Assembly (NCBI GenBank): GCA_021780395.1
Contig: JAJXYU010000003.1
Coordinates: 1-12,610 of the forward strand
Source: Pseudomonadota bacterium
Lineage (GTDB): Bacteria; Pseudomonadota; Gammaproteobacteria; Steroidobacterales; Steroidobacteraceae
Direction: 5' to 3'
Length of the DNA stretch: 12,610 nucleotides
This document shows positions 1-7,434 of this stretch, in pieces. Both the position numbers and the translations under genes were made by a program. How positions within the stretch are numbered: position 1 is the stretch's first letter; each line of letters begins with the position of its first letter. Under the pieces are notes generated by a model. The model was given only the letters and a program-made list of their open reading frames with translations, was not told the DNA's origin and searched no databases.

Positions 1-172
1 GCTGATGCGCAACATCGACGCGTCGGTGTGGATGGATGACCCGGTGCTGCAGGTCGTCGAGGCGGCGAAGAGCTCGCCGACCGGAGGATCGAAGTTCGTG
101 CTGTTCGTGAACACGGTCGGCGCCGGTTCGAGCAGCGGCAAGCACCAGCGCCATGAGGTCGCGGCGAAATGA
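1..172 (+). CDS. pilN: Type IV pilus inner-membrane assembly protein PilN (C-terminal end only)
   Basis: The open frame enters from the left edge (first full codon at base 2) and stops at TGA 170-172, giving the last 56 residues of a protein. The segment L-M-R-N-I-D-A-S-V-W-M-D-D-P is typical of the late PilN region, and a hydrophobic strand (F-V-L-F-V) follows before a short polar tail. PilN is a bitopic inner-membrane protein with a periplasmic ferredoxin-like domain that pairs with PilO and, through its cytoplasmic N-terminus, binds PilM. The stop codon overlaps the pilO start in ATGA, so the two are probably translationally coupled. The assignment rests on this short tail plus its position before pilO-pilP-pilQ. 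The N-terminus, transmembrane helix and PilM-binding motif lie outside the window. Confidence 0.88.
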   Translation, partial: LMRNIDASVWMDDPVLQVVEAAKSSPTGGSKFVLFVNTVGAGSSSGKHQRHEVAAK

Positions 173-813
173 ACTTCATCGAACAACTGCGGACGCTCGA
201 CCCGCGCGATCCGGGCCGCTGGCCGACCACGGTGCGCGCGTTCTTCGTCGGGCTGATCTTCGTCGCGAGCGCGGTGGTCTTCTGGTACCTGCTGGTCTGG
301 ACCCAGGACCGGCCGCAGCTGCTGCGGGCCGAGGCCGAGGAGCAGACGCTGCGCCAGGAGTTCATGACCAAGCAGCAGCGGGCCGCGAACCTGGACGCGT
401 ACAAGGCGCAGCTCGCCGAGATGCGGCGCAGTTTCGGCGCGATGCTGCGGCAACTGCCCGGACGGACCGAAGTCCCGAACCTGCTGGTGGACATCTCCCA
501 GACCGGGCTCGCCGCGGGCCTGCAAGAAAAGCTCTTCCAGCCGGGGCCCGAGGTCGACAAGGGCTTCTACGCCGAGCTGCCGATCCGGATCCGGCTCGTC
601 GGCAGTTATCATGAGTTCGGCAAGTTCGTCAGCGGGATCGCCGCGTTGCCGCGCATCGTGACCCTGCACGACATCCAGATCACGCCGGTCGACAGCCACG
701 GCGGCGATTTCGACGACCTGACGATGGACGTGACCGCGAAGACCTACCGCTACATCGAGGACGAGAAGTCCGGCGGCAAGGCGCCGGCGGGGAAAATGGG
801 AGGCGCAAAGTGA
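169..813 (+). CDS. pilO: Type IV pilus inner-membrane protein PilO
   Basis: This 214-residue protein has the PilO layout. A short cytoplasmic N-terminus contains L-D-P-R-D-P-G-R-W-P, typical of the family. One transmembrane helix follows at about residues 24-44, then a charged coiled-coil segment at about 47-85 and a periplasmic domain that should be ferredoxin-like. PilO pairs with PilN and contacts PilP, forming the inner-membrane alignment ring between the motor and the PilQ secretin. The ATG start overlaps the pilN stop (ATGA 169-172), with a weak GAGG at 155-158. The stop overlaps the pilP start (GTGA 810-813). Another frame runs over 153-614, but it lacks the membrane helix and family features. 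Length and order both fit PilO. Confidence 0.95.
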   Translation: MNFIEQLRTLDPRDPGRWPTTVRAFFVGLIFVASAVVFWYLLVWTQDRPQLLRAEAEEQTLRQEFMTKQQRAANLDAYKAQLAEMRRSFGAMLRQLPGRTEVPNLLVDISQTGLAAGLQEKLFQPGPEVDKGFYAELPIRIRLVGSYHEFGKFVSGIAALPRIVTLHDIQITPVDSHGGDFDDLTMDVTAKTYRYIEDEKSGGKAPAGKMGGAK

Positions 814-1325
814 GGCGATCGACCCGCACCGCGGCGCTCGCCGCCGCAATGCTCGCTAGCGCCGCGATCACGGGTTGTTCCGGCGGCCAGGCGAATCTCA
901 AGGCCTGGATTGCGCAGGTGGAGAAGCGGCCCGGCGGCCGCATCGAACCGCTCCCCGAGGTCAAGCCGTACGAGTCGTTCACCTACAGTGCCGCGAATCT
1001 GCGCTCGCCGTTCGCGCCCCAGGGCCCCTCGGACAACGGGGCGTCCTCGGTGCACCCGAACCTGCATCGGCCGCGCGAATTCCTCGAGCGCTTTCCGCTC
1101 GACGCGCTGAAGATGGTCGGGACGATCCGGATCGGCGACCGCTTCTACGGGCTCGTCCAGACGAAGGACGGGTTGGTTCACAAGGTGCAGGTCGGCAATT
1201 ACATCGGGCAGAGCGACGGCAGGATCGTGTCGATCACGCCGAGCAGGATCAGCGTCGTCGAGATCGTTCCCGACGGCCTCGGCGGCTACATCAAGCGACC
1301 GGCTTCGCTGGCTCTGGCCAATTGA
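810..1325 (+). CDS. pilP: Type IV pilus lipoprotein PilP
   Basis: The 171-residue product begins with a lipoprotein signal: R-R-S-T-R, then an Ala-rich hydrophobic stretch and the lipobox I-T-G-C with the acylated cysteine at position 23. A flexible linker is followed by a globular domain from about residue 95 (L-K-M-V-G-T-I, then strands ending V-E-I-V-P-D-G-L-G-G-Y), as expected for the PilP beta-sandwich. PilP is anchored in the inner membrane, binds the PilN/PilO heterodimer and docks on the N0 region of PilQ. The start is GTG at 810, inside the pilO stop (GTGA), with a good GGGAGG Shine-Dalgarno at about 798-803. The pilQ start follows 20 bases after the stop. A frame on the opposite strand over the same region is an artefact of high GC. 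Confidence 0.94.
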   Translation: MRRSTRTAALAAAMLASAAITGCSGGQANLKAWIAQVEKRPGGRIEPLPEVKPYESFTYSAANLRSPFAPQGPSDNGASSVHPNLHRPREFLERFPLDALKMVGTIRIGDRFYGLVQTKDGLVHKVQVGNYIGQSDGRIVSITPSRISVVEIVPDGLGGYIKRPASLALAN

Positions 1326-1345
1326 AGCCTCACGGAGAGCAACGC

Positions 1346-3475
1346 ATGACCAGTTCGAAGACACGGATCGCGAGCCTGGCGGGCTTCGCCTTGATCGTAT
1401 TCGCCGCGATCGGCGCGCGTGCCCAGGGTGCAGCGCCCAACAAGCTCCAGTCGATCGACGTGCGGACGCTGGCCGGCCAGCAAGTGCTGCTCACCCTGCA
1501 TCTCAGCGGTCCGGCGCCCCAGCCGCTCGCGTTCACGGTCGACAAGCCGGCGCGGATCGCGCTCGACCTGCCCAACGTCTCGCTCGCGCTGCCGTCGCGG
1601 CGGATCGACGTGCGCTCCGGCGTCGTCGACTCGGTGCTCGCCGCCGAGGCCGATGGGCGCACGCGGGTCGTGGTGGACCTCGACACGCTGATCCCGTACA
1701 CCACCCGGGTCGAGGGCAACGAGATCCTGGTGGATCTCGGCGCGCGGCCCGCGGCCGCGCCGCCGGCGATGGCCGAGCGCGGCGAGACCCCGGTCGGCGC
1801 CCAGGAAATGGGAACGCCCGCGCACTCGATCCGCACGATCGACTTCCGCCGCGGCCCGAACGGCACCGGCCGCATCATCGTGAACATGTCGGACGCGAAC
1901 ATTCCGGTCAACACGCGGCAGGAAGGCGACCGGATCGTCGTCGACTTCTCGGGCGCGTACCTGCCGGCCCACCTGATGCGACGCTACGACGCCACCGACT
2001 TCGCGACCCCGGTCGAGTCGTTCGATGCGATTCGCCGCAACGGCAGCACACGGATCGTGATCCATGCGCACGGCAACTTCGACCAGCTCGCCTACCAGGC
2101 CGATTCGCAGTACGTGATCGAGGTCAAGCCGAAGAGCGAGGTCGCCGGCGCCGCCGGCAAGAAGCGCTACAGCGGCCAGCGGCTCACGCTCGACTTTCAG
2201 AACATCGACGTGCGCTCCGTGCTGCAGCTGCTCGCCGACACCGGCGGTCAGAACATCGTCGTCAGCGACGCGGTCACCGGCAACCTCACGCTGCGCTTGC
2301 AGAACGTGCCCTGGGACGAGGCGCTCGACATCGTGCTGCGCACCAAGGGCCTCGACAAGGTGCGCGAGGGCAACGTGCTGATCGTCGGGCCGACCGCGGA
2401 GCTCGCGGCGGAGGAGAAGGCCCACCTCGCGGCGCGCAACCAGATCCAGCAGCTCGAGCCGCTGCACACCGAGTTCTTGCAGGTCAGCTACGCCAAGGCG
2501 TCGGACCTCGCCGCGCTGATCAAGGCGGGCGGCGGCAAGAACTCGATGCTGTCGTCGCGCGGCGCGCTCTCGGTCGACGAGCGCACCAATACCCTGTTGA
2601 TCAAGGACACCGATGAACGGCTCGCGAGCATCCGCGCGCTGGTCCGCAAGCTCGATGTGCCGGTGAAACAGGTGCTGATCGAGGCCCGCATCGTCGTCGT
2701 GACCGACAGTTTCGAGCGCGATCTCGGCGCGCGCTTCGGCGTGTCGACCGTGCAGTCGAATGGCAACAACGGACTGCTGACCGTGGGCGGCAACGGCGTG
2801 GGCGCGAACGGCGTGCTGACCTCGGCGGGCGGCGGCGCCAACAATGCGACCGCGCTCACCTCGCCGTCGCTCAGCAATCAATACCAGATCAATCTCCCGG
2901 TCGCGAATCCGGCCGGGGCGATCGGTGTGTCGCTGCTCGGCAGCAGCTACCTGGTCAATCTGGAGCTGTCCGCCGCCCAGAACGAGGGCCGGGGCGAGGT
3001 CATCTCCTCGCCGCGCGTGATCACCGCCAACCAGAAGGAGGCGACGATCATGCAGGGCGTGGAGATTCCGTACCAGCAGTCCGCGTCGAGCGGCGCGACC
3101 ACGACCCAGTTCAAGGATGCGGTTCTCTCGCTGAAGGTCACGCCCTTGGTCACACCCGACAACCGGGTGCTGCTGGACATCGACATTCGCGACGACGCGG
3201 TCGGTCAGAACGTGCAGAGCGCAACCGGCGGCACGGTGCCGTCGATCGACACCCGCCGGATCGTCACCCAGGTGCTGGTCAACGACGGGCAGACGGTCGT
3301 GCTCGGCGGCATTCTCGGCACGACCAAGAGCAACAGCGCGGACAAGGTCCCCTACCTCGGTGACATTCCGGTGCTCGGGCACCTGTTCAAGAGCACGACA
3401 CGGATCAACGACAAGACCGAGTTGCTGGTCTTCATCACGCCGAAGATCCTGCGCGAGGGATCGAACCTCTACTGA
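1346..3475 (+). CDS. pilQ: Type IV pilus outer-membrane secretin PilQ
   Basis: The 709-residue product forms the gated outer-membrane channel through which the pilus passes. A signal peptide spans residues 1-26 (cleavage after A-R-A). Two AMIN domains that should bind peptidoglycan follow, at about 34-110 and from about 162. An STN/N0 domain starts near 279 (R-L-T-L-D-F-Q-N-I-D-V) and a secretin N1-type domain covers about 370-450. The C-terminal secretin pore starts near 526, with the hallmark S-S-P-R-V-I-T segment and V-P-Y-L-G-D-I-P-V-L-G at 668-678. A Gly/Asn-rich stretch at about 470-510 precedes the pore, as is common in PilQ. The frame is open upstream to 875, but ATG 1346 is chosen because GGAGAG (1334-1339) precedes it by six bases and a signal peptide follows at once. 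Confidence 0.97.
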   Translation: MTSSKTRIASLAGFALIVFAAIGARAQGAAPNKLQSIDVRTLAGQQVLLTLHLSGPAPQPLAFTVDKPARIALDLPNVSLALPSRRIDVRSGVVDSVLAAEADGRTRVVVDLDTLIPYTTRVEGNEILVDLGARPAAAPPAMAERGETPVGAQEMGTPAHSIRTIDFRRGPNGTGRIIVNMSDANIPVNTRQEGDRIVVDFSGAYLPAHLMRRYDATDFATPVESFDAIRRNGSTRIVIHAHGNFDQLAYQADSQYVIEVKPKSEVAGAAGKKRYSGQRLTLDFQNIDVRSVLQLLADTGGQNIVVSDAVTGNLTLRLQNVPWDEALDIVLRTKGLDKVREGNVLIVGPTAELAAEEKAHLAARNQIQQLEPLHTEFLQVSYAKASDLAALIKAGGGKNSMLSSRGALSVDERTNTLLIKDTDERLASIRALVRKLDVPVKQVLIEARIVVVTDSFERDLGARFGVSTVQSNGNNGLLTVGGNGVGANGVLTSAGGGANNATALTSPSLSNQYQINLPVANPAGAIGVSLLGSSYLVNLELSAAQNEGRGEVISSPRVITANQKEATIMQGVEIPYQQSASSGATTTQFKDAVLSLKVTPLVTPDNRVLLDIDIRDDAVGQNVQSATGGTVPSIDTRRIVTQVLVNDGQTVVLGGILGTTKSNSADKVPYLGDIPVLGHLFKSTTRINDKTELLVFITPKILREGSNLY

Positions 3476-3492
3476 CGCGCGACGCGACGCCG

Positions 3493-3535
3493 GCCCGCCG
3501 ACGCGACCGGCCCTGCGCCGGGCGCGTCGGCGGGC
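3493..3535 (+). terminator. Strong GC hairpin between pilQ and aroK (attenuator or terminator candidate)
   Basis: Arms GCCCGCCGACGCG (3493-3505) and CGCGTCGGCGGGC (3523-3535) are perfect 13-bp inverted repeats. Inside them, after one A/G mismatch, CCGGC (3507-3511) pairs with GCCGG (3517-3521) around a five-base loop. The stem lies 17 bases after the pilQ stop and 40 bases before aroK. No T-run follows, so it is not a textbook intrinsic terminator. It could weaken transcription into aroK, protect the 3' end of the pil mRNA or mark a processing site. The inverted repeat is plain; its role is inferred. Confidence 0.45.
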
Positions 3536-3575
3536 GCCCGGTTCGGCGCGACCTGTTCTATCATGCGCAGCCGAG

Positions 3576-4127
3576 ATGTTCGGCAAGACCAACGTGTTCT
3601 TGATCGGGCCGATGGGGTCGGGGAAGACCGCCGTCGGCCGCCAGCTCGGGCGCCTGCTCGGGCTCGCCTTTCGCGACAGCGACGCGGACGTGATCGCGCG
3701 CACCGGCGTCGACATCGGCTACATCTTCGAGCAGGAAGGCGAGGCCGGCTTTCGCGCGCGTGAGCGCGAATCGATCGAACGGCTGACCGCGCTCGAGCGC
3801 ATCGTGCTCGCGACCGGCGGCGGGGCGGTGATCGACCCCGCGAACCGGCGGGTGCTCGCCGAGCGCGGCGTCGTGGTCTACCTGCAGACTTCGGTCGCCC
3901 AGCAGCTCGCCCGGACCCGTCACGCGCGGCACCGCCCGCTGCTGTCGGTTGCCGATCCGGCGCGCGTGCTGAAAGACCTCCTGGACCAGCGCGCGCCGCT
4001 GTACGCCGAGACCGCCGACCTCACGGTATCGACCGACGGCCGCCGGGTCGGCGCGGTCGCCGAGGAGATCCTGCGCGAGCTTCAGCGGGCCAAGACCGAC
4101 GGGCCTCCGTATAATCCCGTTCCGTGA
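3576..4127 (+). CDS. aroK: Shikimate kinase AroK
   Basis: The 183-residue enzyme phosphorylates shikimate with ATP to shikimate 3-phosphate, the fifth step of chorismate synthesis, in the cytoplasm. The P-loop G-P-M-G-S-G-K-T lies at residues 11-18. The shikimate-binding D-S-D motif follows about 20 residues later, then the lid-type R-H-R-P-L-L segment, all in the usual order. Length matches the family. The frame is open back to 3360, but that part overlaps pilQ and does not resemble shikimate kinase. ATG 3576 gives the standard [11 protein letters not shown] start, although the ribosome binding site is weak (GCCGAG). It lies 100 bases after pilQ, beyond a hairpin, and its stop overlaps the aroB start (GTGA 4124-4127). 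The pilQ-aroK-aroB order is widely conserved in Gammaproteobacteria. Confidence 0.96.
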   Translation: MFGKTNVFLIGPMGSGKTAVGRQLGRLLGLAFRDSDADVIARTGVDIGYIFEQEGEAGFRARERESIERLTALERIVLATGGGAVIDPANRRVLAERGVVVYLQTSVAQQLARTRHARHRPLLSVADPARVLKDLLDQRAPLYAETADLTVSTDGRRVGAVAEEILRELQRAKTDGPPYNPVP

Positions 4128-5200
4128 GAACCGTGAACGTCGAGCTCGGCCGAGCGACCTATCCGATCGACATCGGACCGGGCCTCCTCGGCGACGGTGC
4201 GACGCTCGCGCAGCGCGTCCCCGGCGCGGACCTGCTCCTGCTCAGCAACGAGACGGTCGCGCCGCTGTACCTTTCGCGCGTGCGCGCGGGCCTGCCCGGG
4301 CGGCGCATCGGCGAGTGCATCCTGCCGGACGGGGAGCGCCACAAGACGCTCGCGACCGCGAGCCGGGTGTTCGACGCGCTCGTCGAGCAACGCTTCAATC
4401 GCGATGCGACGCTGGTCGTGCTCGGCGGCGGGGTGGTCGGCGACATCGGCGGTTTCGCGGCCGCGTGCTATCAACGGGGGATCCGTTTCGTCCAGCTCCC
4501 CACCACCTTGCTCGCGCAGGTGGACTCCTCCGTCGGCGGCAAGACCGGCGTGAATCACCCGGGCGGCAAGAACCTGATCGGAGCGTTCCACCAGCCGGTC
4601 GCGGTGATCGCCGACACCGATTGCCTCGGGACGCTCGCCGACCGCGAGCTGCGCGCCGGTCTCGCGGAAGTCGTCAAGTACGGATGCATCGCCGACGCCG
4701 CGCTGTTCGAATGGCTCGAGCATGCGGTTCCGCGCCTGCTCGCGCGCGACCCGCAGGCGCTGGTCGAGGCGATCGCGCGCTCATGCGAGATCAAGGCCGC
4801 GATCGTCGCGCGGGACGAGCGCGAGGACGGCGTACGGGCGATCCTCAATTTCGGTCATACCTTCGGCCATGCGATCGAGGCGGCGACCGGATACGAGCGC
4901 TACCTGCACGGCGAGGCCGTGGCGATCGGCCTCGCGATCGCCGCGGATCTCTCCGCGCGAATCGGGCTCGTGGATCGCGCGGTGCCGCGGCGGCTGCGCG
5001 CGCTGCTGAGTGCGGCCGGCCTCGATCTCGCGGCGCCGCGAATCGGGGCCGCGCGCGCGCGCGCGCTGATCGGCATGGACAAGAAGGTGCGGGGCGGGGC
5101 CGTGCGGCTCGTGCTGCTCGCGGGGCTCGGCGTCGCGCAGCTGCGCGCCGACTATGGGGACGATGCGCTGTCGCACACGCTCGAGGAGCATTTCGGGTGA
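4124..5200 (+). CDS. aroB: 3-Dehydroquinate synthase AroB
   Basis: The 358-residue enzyme converts DAHP to 3-dehydroquinate using NAD and a divalent metal, the second step of the shikimate pathway. The nucleotide-binding G-G-G-V-V-G-D is at 101-107 and D-S-S-V-G-G-K-T-G at 134-142. The metal ligands are visible as E182 (L-A-E-V-V-K-Y-G), H245 (N-F-G-H-T-F-G-H) and H262 (Y-L-H-G-E). Length is normal. The start is GTG 4124 inside the aroK stop; a second GTG at 4133 would remove only three residues and fits the family N-terminus less well. No clear Shine-Dalgarno lies ahead of it, which suggests coupling to aroK translation. Its stop overlaps the dgt start (GTGA 5197-5200). The damX-type SPOR gene found after aroB in many enteric relatives is absent. 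Confidence 0.97.
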   Translation: MRTVNVELGRATYPIDIGPGLLGDGATLAQRVPGADLLLLSNETVAPLYLSRVRAGLPGRRIGECILPDGERHKTLATASRVFDALVEQRFNRDATLVVLGGGVVGDIGGFAAACYQRGIRFVQLPTTLLAQVDSSVGGKTGVNHPGGKNLIGAFHQPVAVIADTDCLGTLADRELRAGLAEVVKYGCIADAALFEWLEHAVPRLLARDPQALVEAIARSCEIKAAIVARDEREDGVRAILNFGHTFGHAIEAATGYERYLHGEAVAIGLAIAADLSARIGLVDRAVPRRLRALLSAAGLDLAAPRIGAARARALIGMDKKVRGGAVRLVLLAGLGVAQLRADYGDDALSHTLEEHFG

Positions 5201-6351
5201 CGTCCGCACTCGCGCCCTATGCGGCCCACGACGATCGATCCCGCGGCCGCCGCCACGCCGAGCCGAAGCCGCGGTACCGCACGGAGTACCAGCGCGACCG
5301 CGACCGCATCGTTCATTCGACCGCATTCCGCCGCCTCGTCTACAAGACCCAGGTGTTCGTGAATCACGAAGGCGATCTGTTCCGAACCCGGCTGACCCAT
5401 ACGCTCGAGGTCGCGCAGATCGCGCGCACCGTCGCGGGCCAGCTGCGCCTGAACGAGTCCCTCGCCGAGGCGATCTGCCTCGCCCACGATCTCGGCCACA
5501 CGCCGTTCGGTCACGCGGGCCAGGACGCGCTCAACGAATGCATGGCCGACTTCGGTGGTTTCGAGCACAACCTGCAGTCGCTGCGGGTGGTCGACGAGCT
5601 CGAGGAACGTTACGCGGCGTTCGACGGCCTGAATCTCACCTTCGAGTGCCGCGAGGGGATCCTGAAGCACTGCTCCTACAAGAACGCACTCGCCCTCGGC
5701 GACGTCGGCGAGCGCTTCATCAATCGCGAGCAGCCGGGGCTCGAGGCGCAGCTCGCGAACTTCGCCGACGAGATCGCGTACAACAACCACGACGTCGACG
5801 ACGGGATCCGCGCGGGCTTGATCGACGTGGAGGAACTGGCGGCTGTGCCGCTGTTCGCCGAACTGCACGGCGAGGTCCTCGCGAAGCACCCGCGGCTCGG
5901 CGGCCGCCGGTTGATTCACGAGATCGTCCGGCGGATGATCGACCACCTCGTGACCGACCTGATCGAATCCTCGACGGCGCGCCTGCGCGAATCGGGGGTC
6001 GCCTCGATCCAGGAGGTGCGCACGCAGCGGCAGTTCATGATCGGATTCAGCGAGGAGACGGCGCGCGCGAACCAGGCGCTGAAGTCGTTCCTGCGCGAGC
6101 ATCTCTACAGGCACTACAAGGTCCGGCGGATGACCACGAAGGCGGGACGGGTGGTGCGCGAGCTGTTCGACGCGTTCTTCGCCGAGCCGGCGTTGATGCC
6201 GGACGAACACCGCGCGTCGGGCACCCGCCGCGAGGCGATCCAGGGCCCCGCCGGACGCGCCCGCGCGGTCGCCGACTACATCGCGGGGATGACCGATCGC
6301 TACGCGATCCTCGAGCATCGCCGGCTGTTCGACCCGTCGGAGCGCACGTGA
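5197..6351 (+). CDS. dgt: Deoxyguanosinetriphosphate triphosphohydrolase-like protein (HD superfamily)
   Basis: The product of 384 residues belongs to the HD-domain dNTP triphosphohydrolases, which cut dNTPs to nucleosides and triphosphate and so limit the dNTP pool. The N-terminal [11 protein letters not shown] block (37-47) is characteristic. Metal ligands are visible as H68 (R-L-T-H-T), H97-D98 ([11 protein letters not shown]) and D191 (A-D-E-I-A-Y). It is clearly shorter than E. coli Dgt (about 500 residues) and matches the short 'dGTPase-like' branch, whose preferred dNTP and activators vary. GTG 5197 is chosen because GAGGAG (5183-5188) lies eight bases upstream and the family start L-A-P-Y-A-A follows. 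The frame is open upstream, but only as a shadow of aroB. Stop and hemE start overlap in GTGA. Family is certain; dGTP specificity is not. Confidence 0.93.
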   Translation: MTSALAPYAAHDDRSRGRRHAEPKPRYRTEYQRDRDRIVHSTAFRRLVYKTQVFVNHEGDLFRTRLTHTLEVAQIARTVAGQLRLNESLAEAICLAHDLGHTPFGHAGQDALNECMADFGGFEHNLQSLRVVDELEERYAAFDGLNLTFECREGILKHCSYKNALALGDVGERFINREQPGLEAQLANFADEIAYNNHDVDDGIRAGLIDVEELAAVPLFAELHGEVLAKHPRLGGRRLIHEIVRRMIDHLVTDLIESSTARLRESGVASIQEVRTQRQFMIGFSEETARANQALKSFLREHLYRHYKVRRMTTKAGRVVRELFDAFFAEPALMPDEHRASGTRREAIQGPAGRARAVADYIAGMTDRYAILEHRRLFDPSERT

Positions 6352-7406
6352 GCGCGCCGCTTGCGAACGATGCGTTGCTGCGCGCGTTGCTGCGCGAGCC
6401 GACTCCGCGCCGCCCGATCTGGCTGATGCGGCAGGCGGGCCGCTATCTGCCGGAGTACCGGGCGACGCGCGAACGCGCGGGTGGCTTCCTCGCGATGTGC
6501 ACCAATCCCGAGATCGCCTGCGAGATCACGTTGCAGCCGATCGAGCGCTTCCCGCTCGACGGCGCGATCCTGTTCTCCGACATCCTGACGATTCCGCACG
6601 CGATGCGCCTCGGCCTCGCGTTCGAGGCCGGCGAGGGGCCGCGCTTCGCCCATCCCGTGCGCAGCGCCGCCGACATCGCAAAGCTCTTCGTTCCGGACCC
6701 GGCGAGCGATCTGAAGTACGTGGTCGACGCGGTCGCGCTGGTGCGCCGGGAATTGCGCGGCCGCGTCCCTCTGATCGGGTTCGCCGGATCGCCGTGGACC
6801 GTCGCGACCTACATGGTCGAAGGCGGCGGCAGCAAGGCCTTCGCGCGGATCAAGCGGATGATGTACGGTGCTCCCGGCGATCTGCACCGGCTGCTCGAGC
6901 TGCTCGCGCGGGCGACGATCGAGTATCTGAATGCCCAGATCGCGGCGGGTGCCCAGGCCGTGATGCTGTTCGACACCTGGGGCGGCGCGCTGACGCCGGC
7001 GCAGTACCGGGAGTTCTCCCTGCACTACATCGCGCAGGTCGTCGACGCTCTGACGCGCCGGGCGGACGGGCGCATCGTGCCGCGCATCGTGTTCACGAAG
7101 GGCGGGGGCGCCTGGCTCGATCGGATCGCGGCGACCGGCTGTGACGCGGCGGGCGTCGACTGGACGACGGGGCTCGCGGCCGCGCGCGCGGCGGTCGGGG
7201 ACCGGATCGCGCTGCAGGGAAATCTCGACCCGGCGGCGTTGCTCGCGCCGCCGAAGGTGCTGCGGGCCGAGGCACTGCGCGTGCTCGCGGAATACGGTCC
7301 CGGACCCGGGCACGTGTTCAATCTCGGCCACGGCATCACCCCCGACGTCGATCCGGAGAACGTCGCGGTGCTCGTCGACACCGTGCGCAATTACCGTCCC
7401 GGATAG
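6348..7406 (+). CDS. hemE: Uroporphyrinogen decarboxylase HemE
   Basis: The 352-residue enzyme removes four carboxyl groups from uroporphyrinogen III to give coproporphyrinogen III in cytoplasmic haem synthesis. The signature [11 protein letters not shown] is at 28-38, with the substrate-binding arginines at 28 and 32. Other conserved active-site residues are D78 (F-S-D-I-L), Y155 (T-Y-M-V-E-G-G-G-S) and H328 (N-L-G-H-G-I). Length is normal and the TIM-barrel motifs are intact. The start is GTG 6348, overlapping the dgt stop, with GGAG at 6339-6342 five bases upstream. It is the last gene of the aroK-aroB-dgt-hemE run and converges on fadD across a 28-base gap. The grouping with aro genes probably reflects shared growth-linked expression rather than a common pathway. 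Confidence 0.97.
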   Translation: MSAPLANDALLRALLREPTPRRPIWLMRQAGRYLPEYRATRERAGGFLAMCTNPEIACEITLQPIERFPLDGAILFSDILTIPHAMRLGLAFEAGEGPRFAHPVRSAADIAKLFVPDPASDLKYVVDAVALVRRELRGRVPLIGFAGSPWTVATYMVEGGGSKAFARIKRMMYGAPGDLHRLLELLARATIEYLNAQIAAGAQAVMLFDTWGGALTPAQYREFSLHYIAQVVDALTRRADGRIVPRIVFTKGGGAWLDRIAATGCDAAGVDWTTGLAAARAAVGDRIALQGNLDPAALLAPPKVLRAEALRVLAEYGPGPGHVFNLGHGITPDVDPENVAVLVDTVRNYRPG

Positions 7407-7434
7407 TGCGCGCGCCGCGGTTCGCGCCGCGCGG

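Noticed and set aside
3559..3564. TATCAT before aroK as a -10 box
   Set aside because: No recognisable -35 lies 16-18 bases upstream, so it cannot be supported as a promoter.
1286..3715. An 809-codon open frame on the - strand antisense to pilQ
   Set aside because: It is rich in Arg, Asp, Val, Ala, His and Gly with no domain, as expected opposite a GC-rich gene. The + strand has a complete secretin with signal peptide and hallmark motifs.
4315..5196. Long N-terminal extension of the dgt frame
   Set aside because: It overlaps aroB completely and is Arg-rich nonsense. The start GTG 5197 has GAGGAG in place and matches the family N-terminus.
7407..7434. GC palindromes (CGCGG / CCGCG) in the gap between hemE and fadD as a terminator
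   Set aside because: The best stem is only five base pairs, several alternative pairings exist and there is no T-run on either strand, so chance in GC-rich DNA is enough to explain it.
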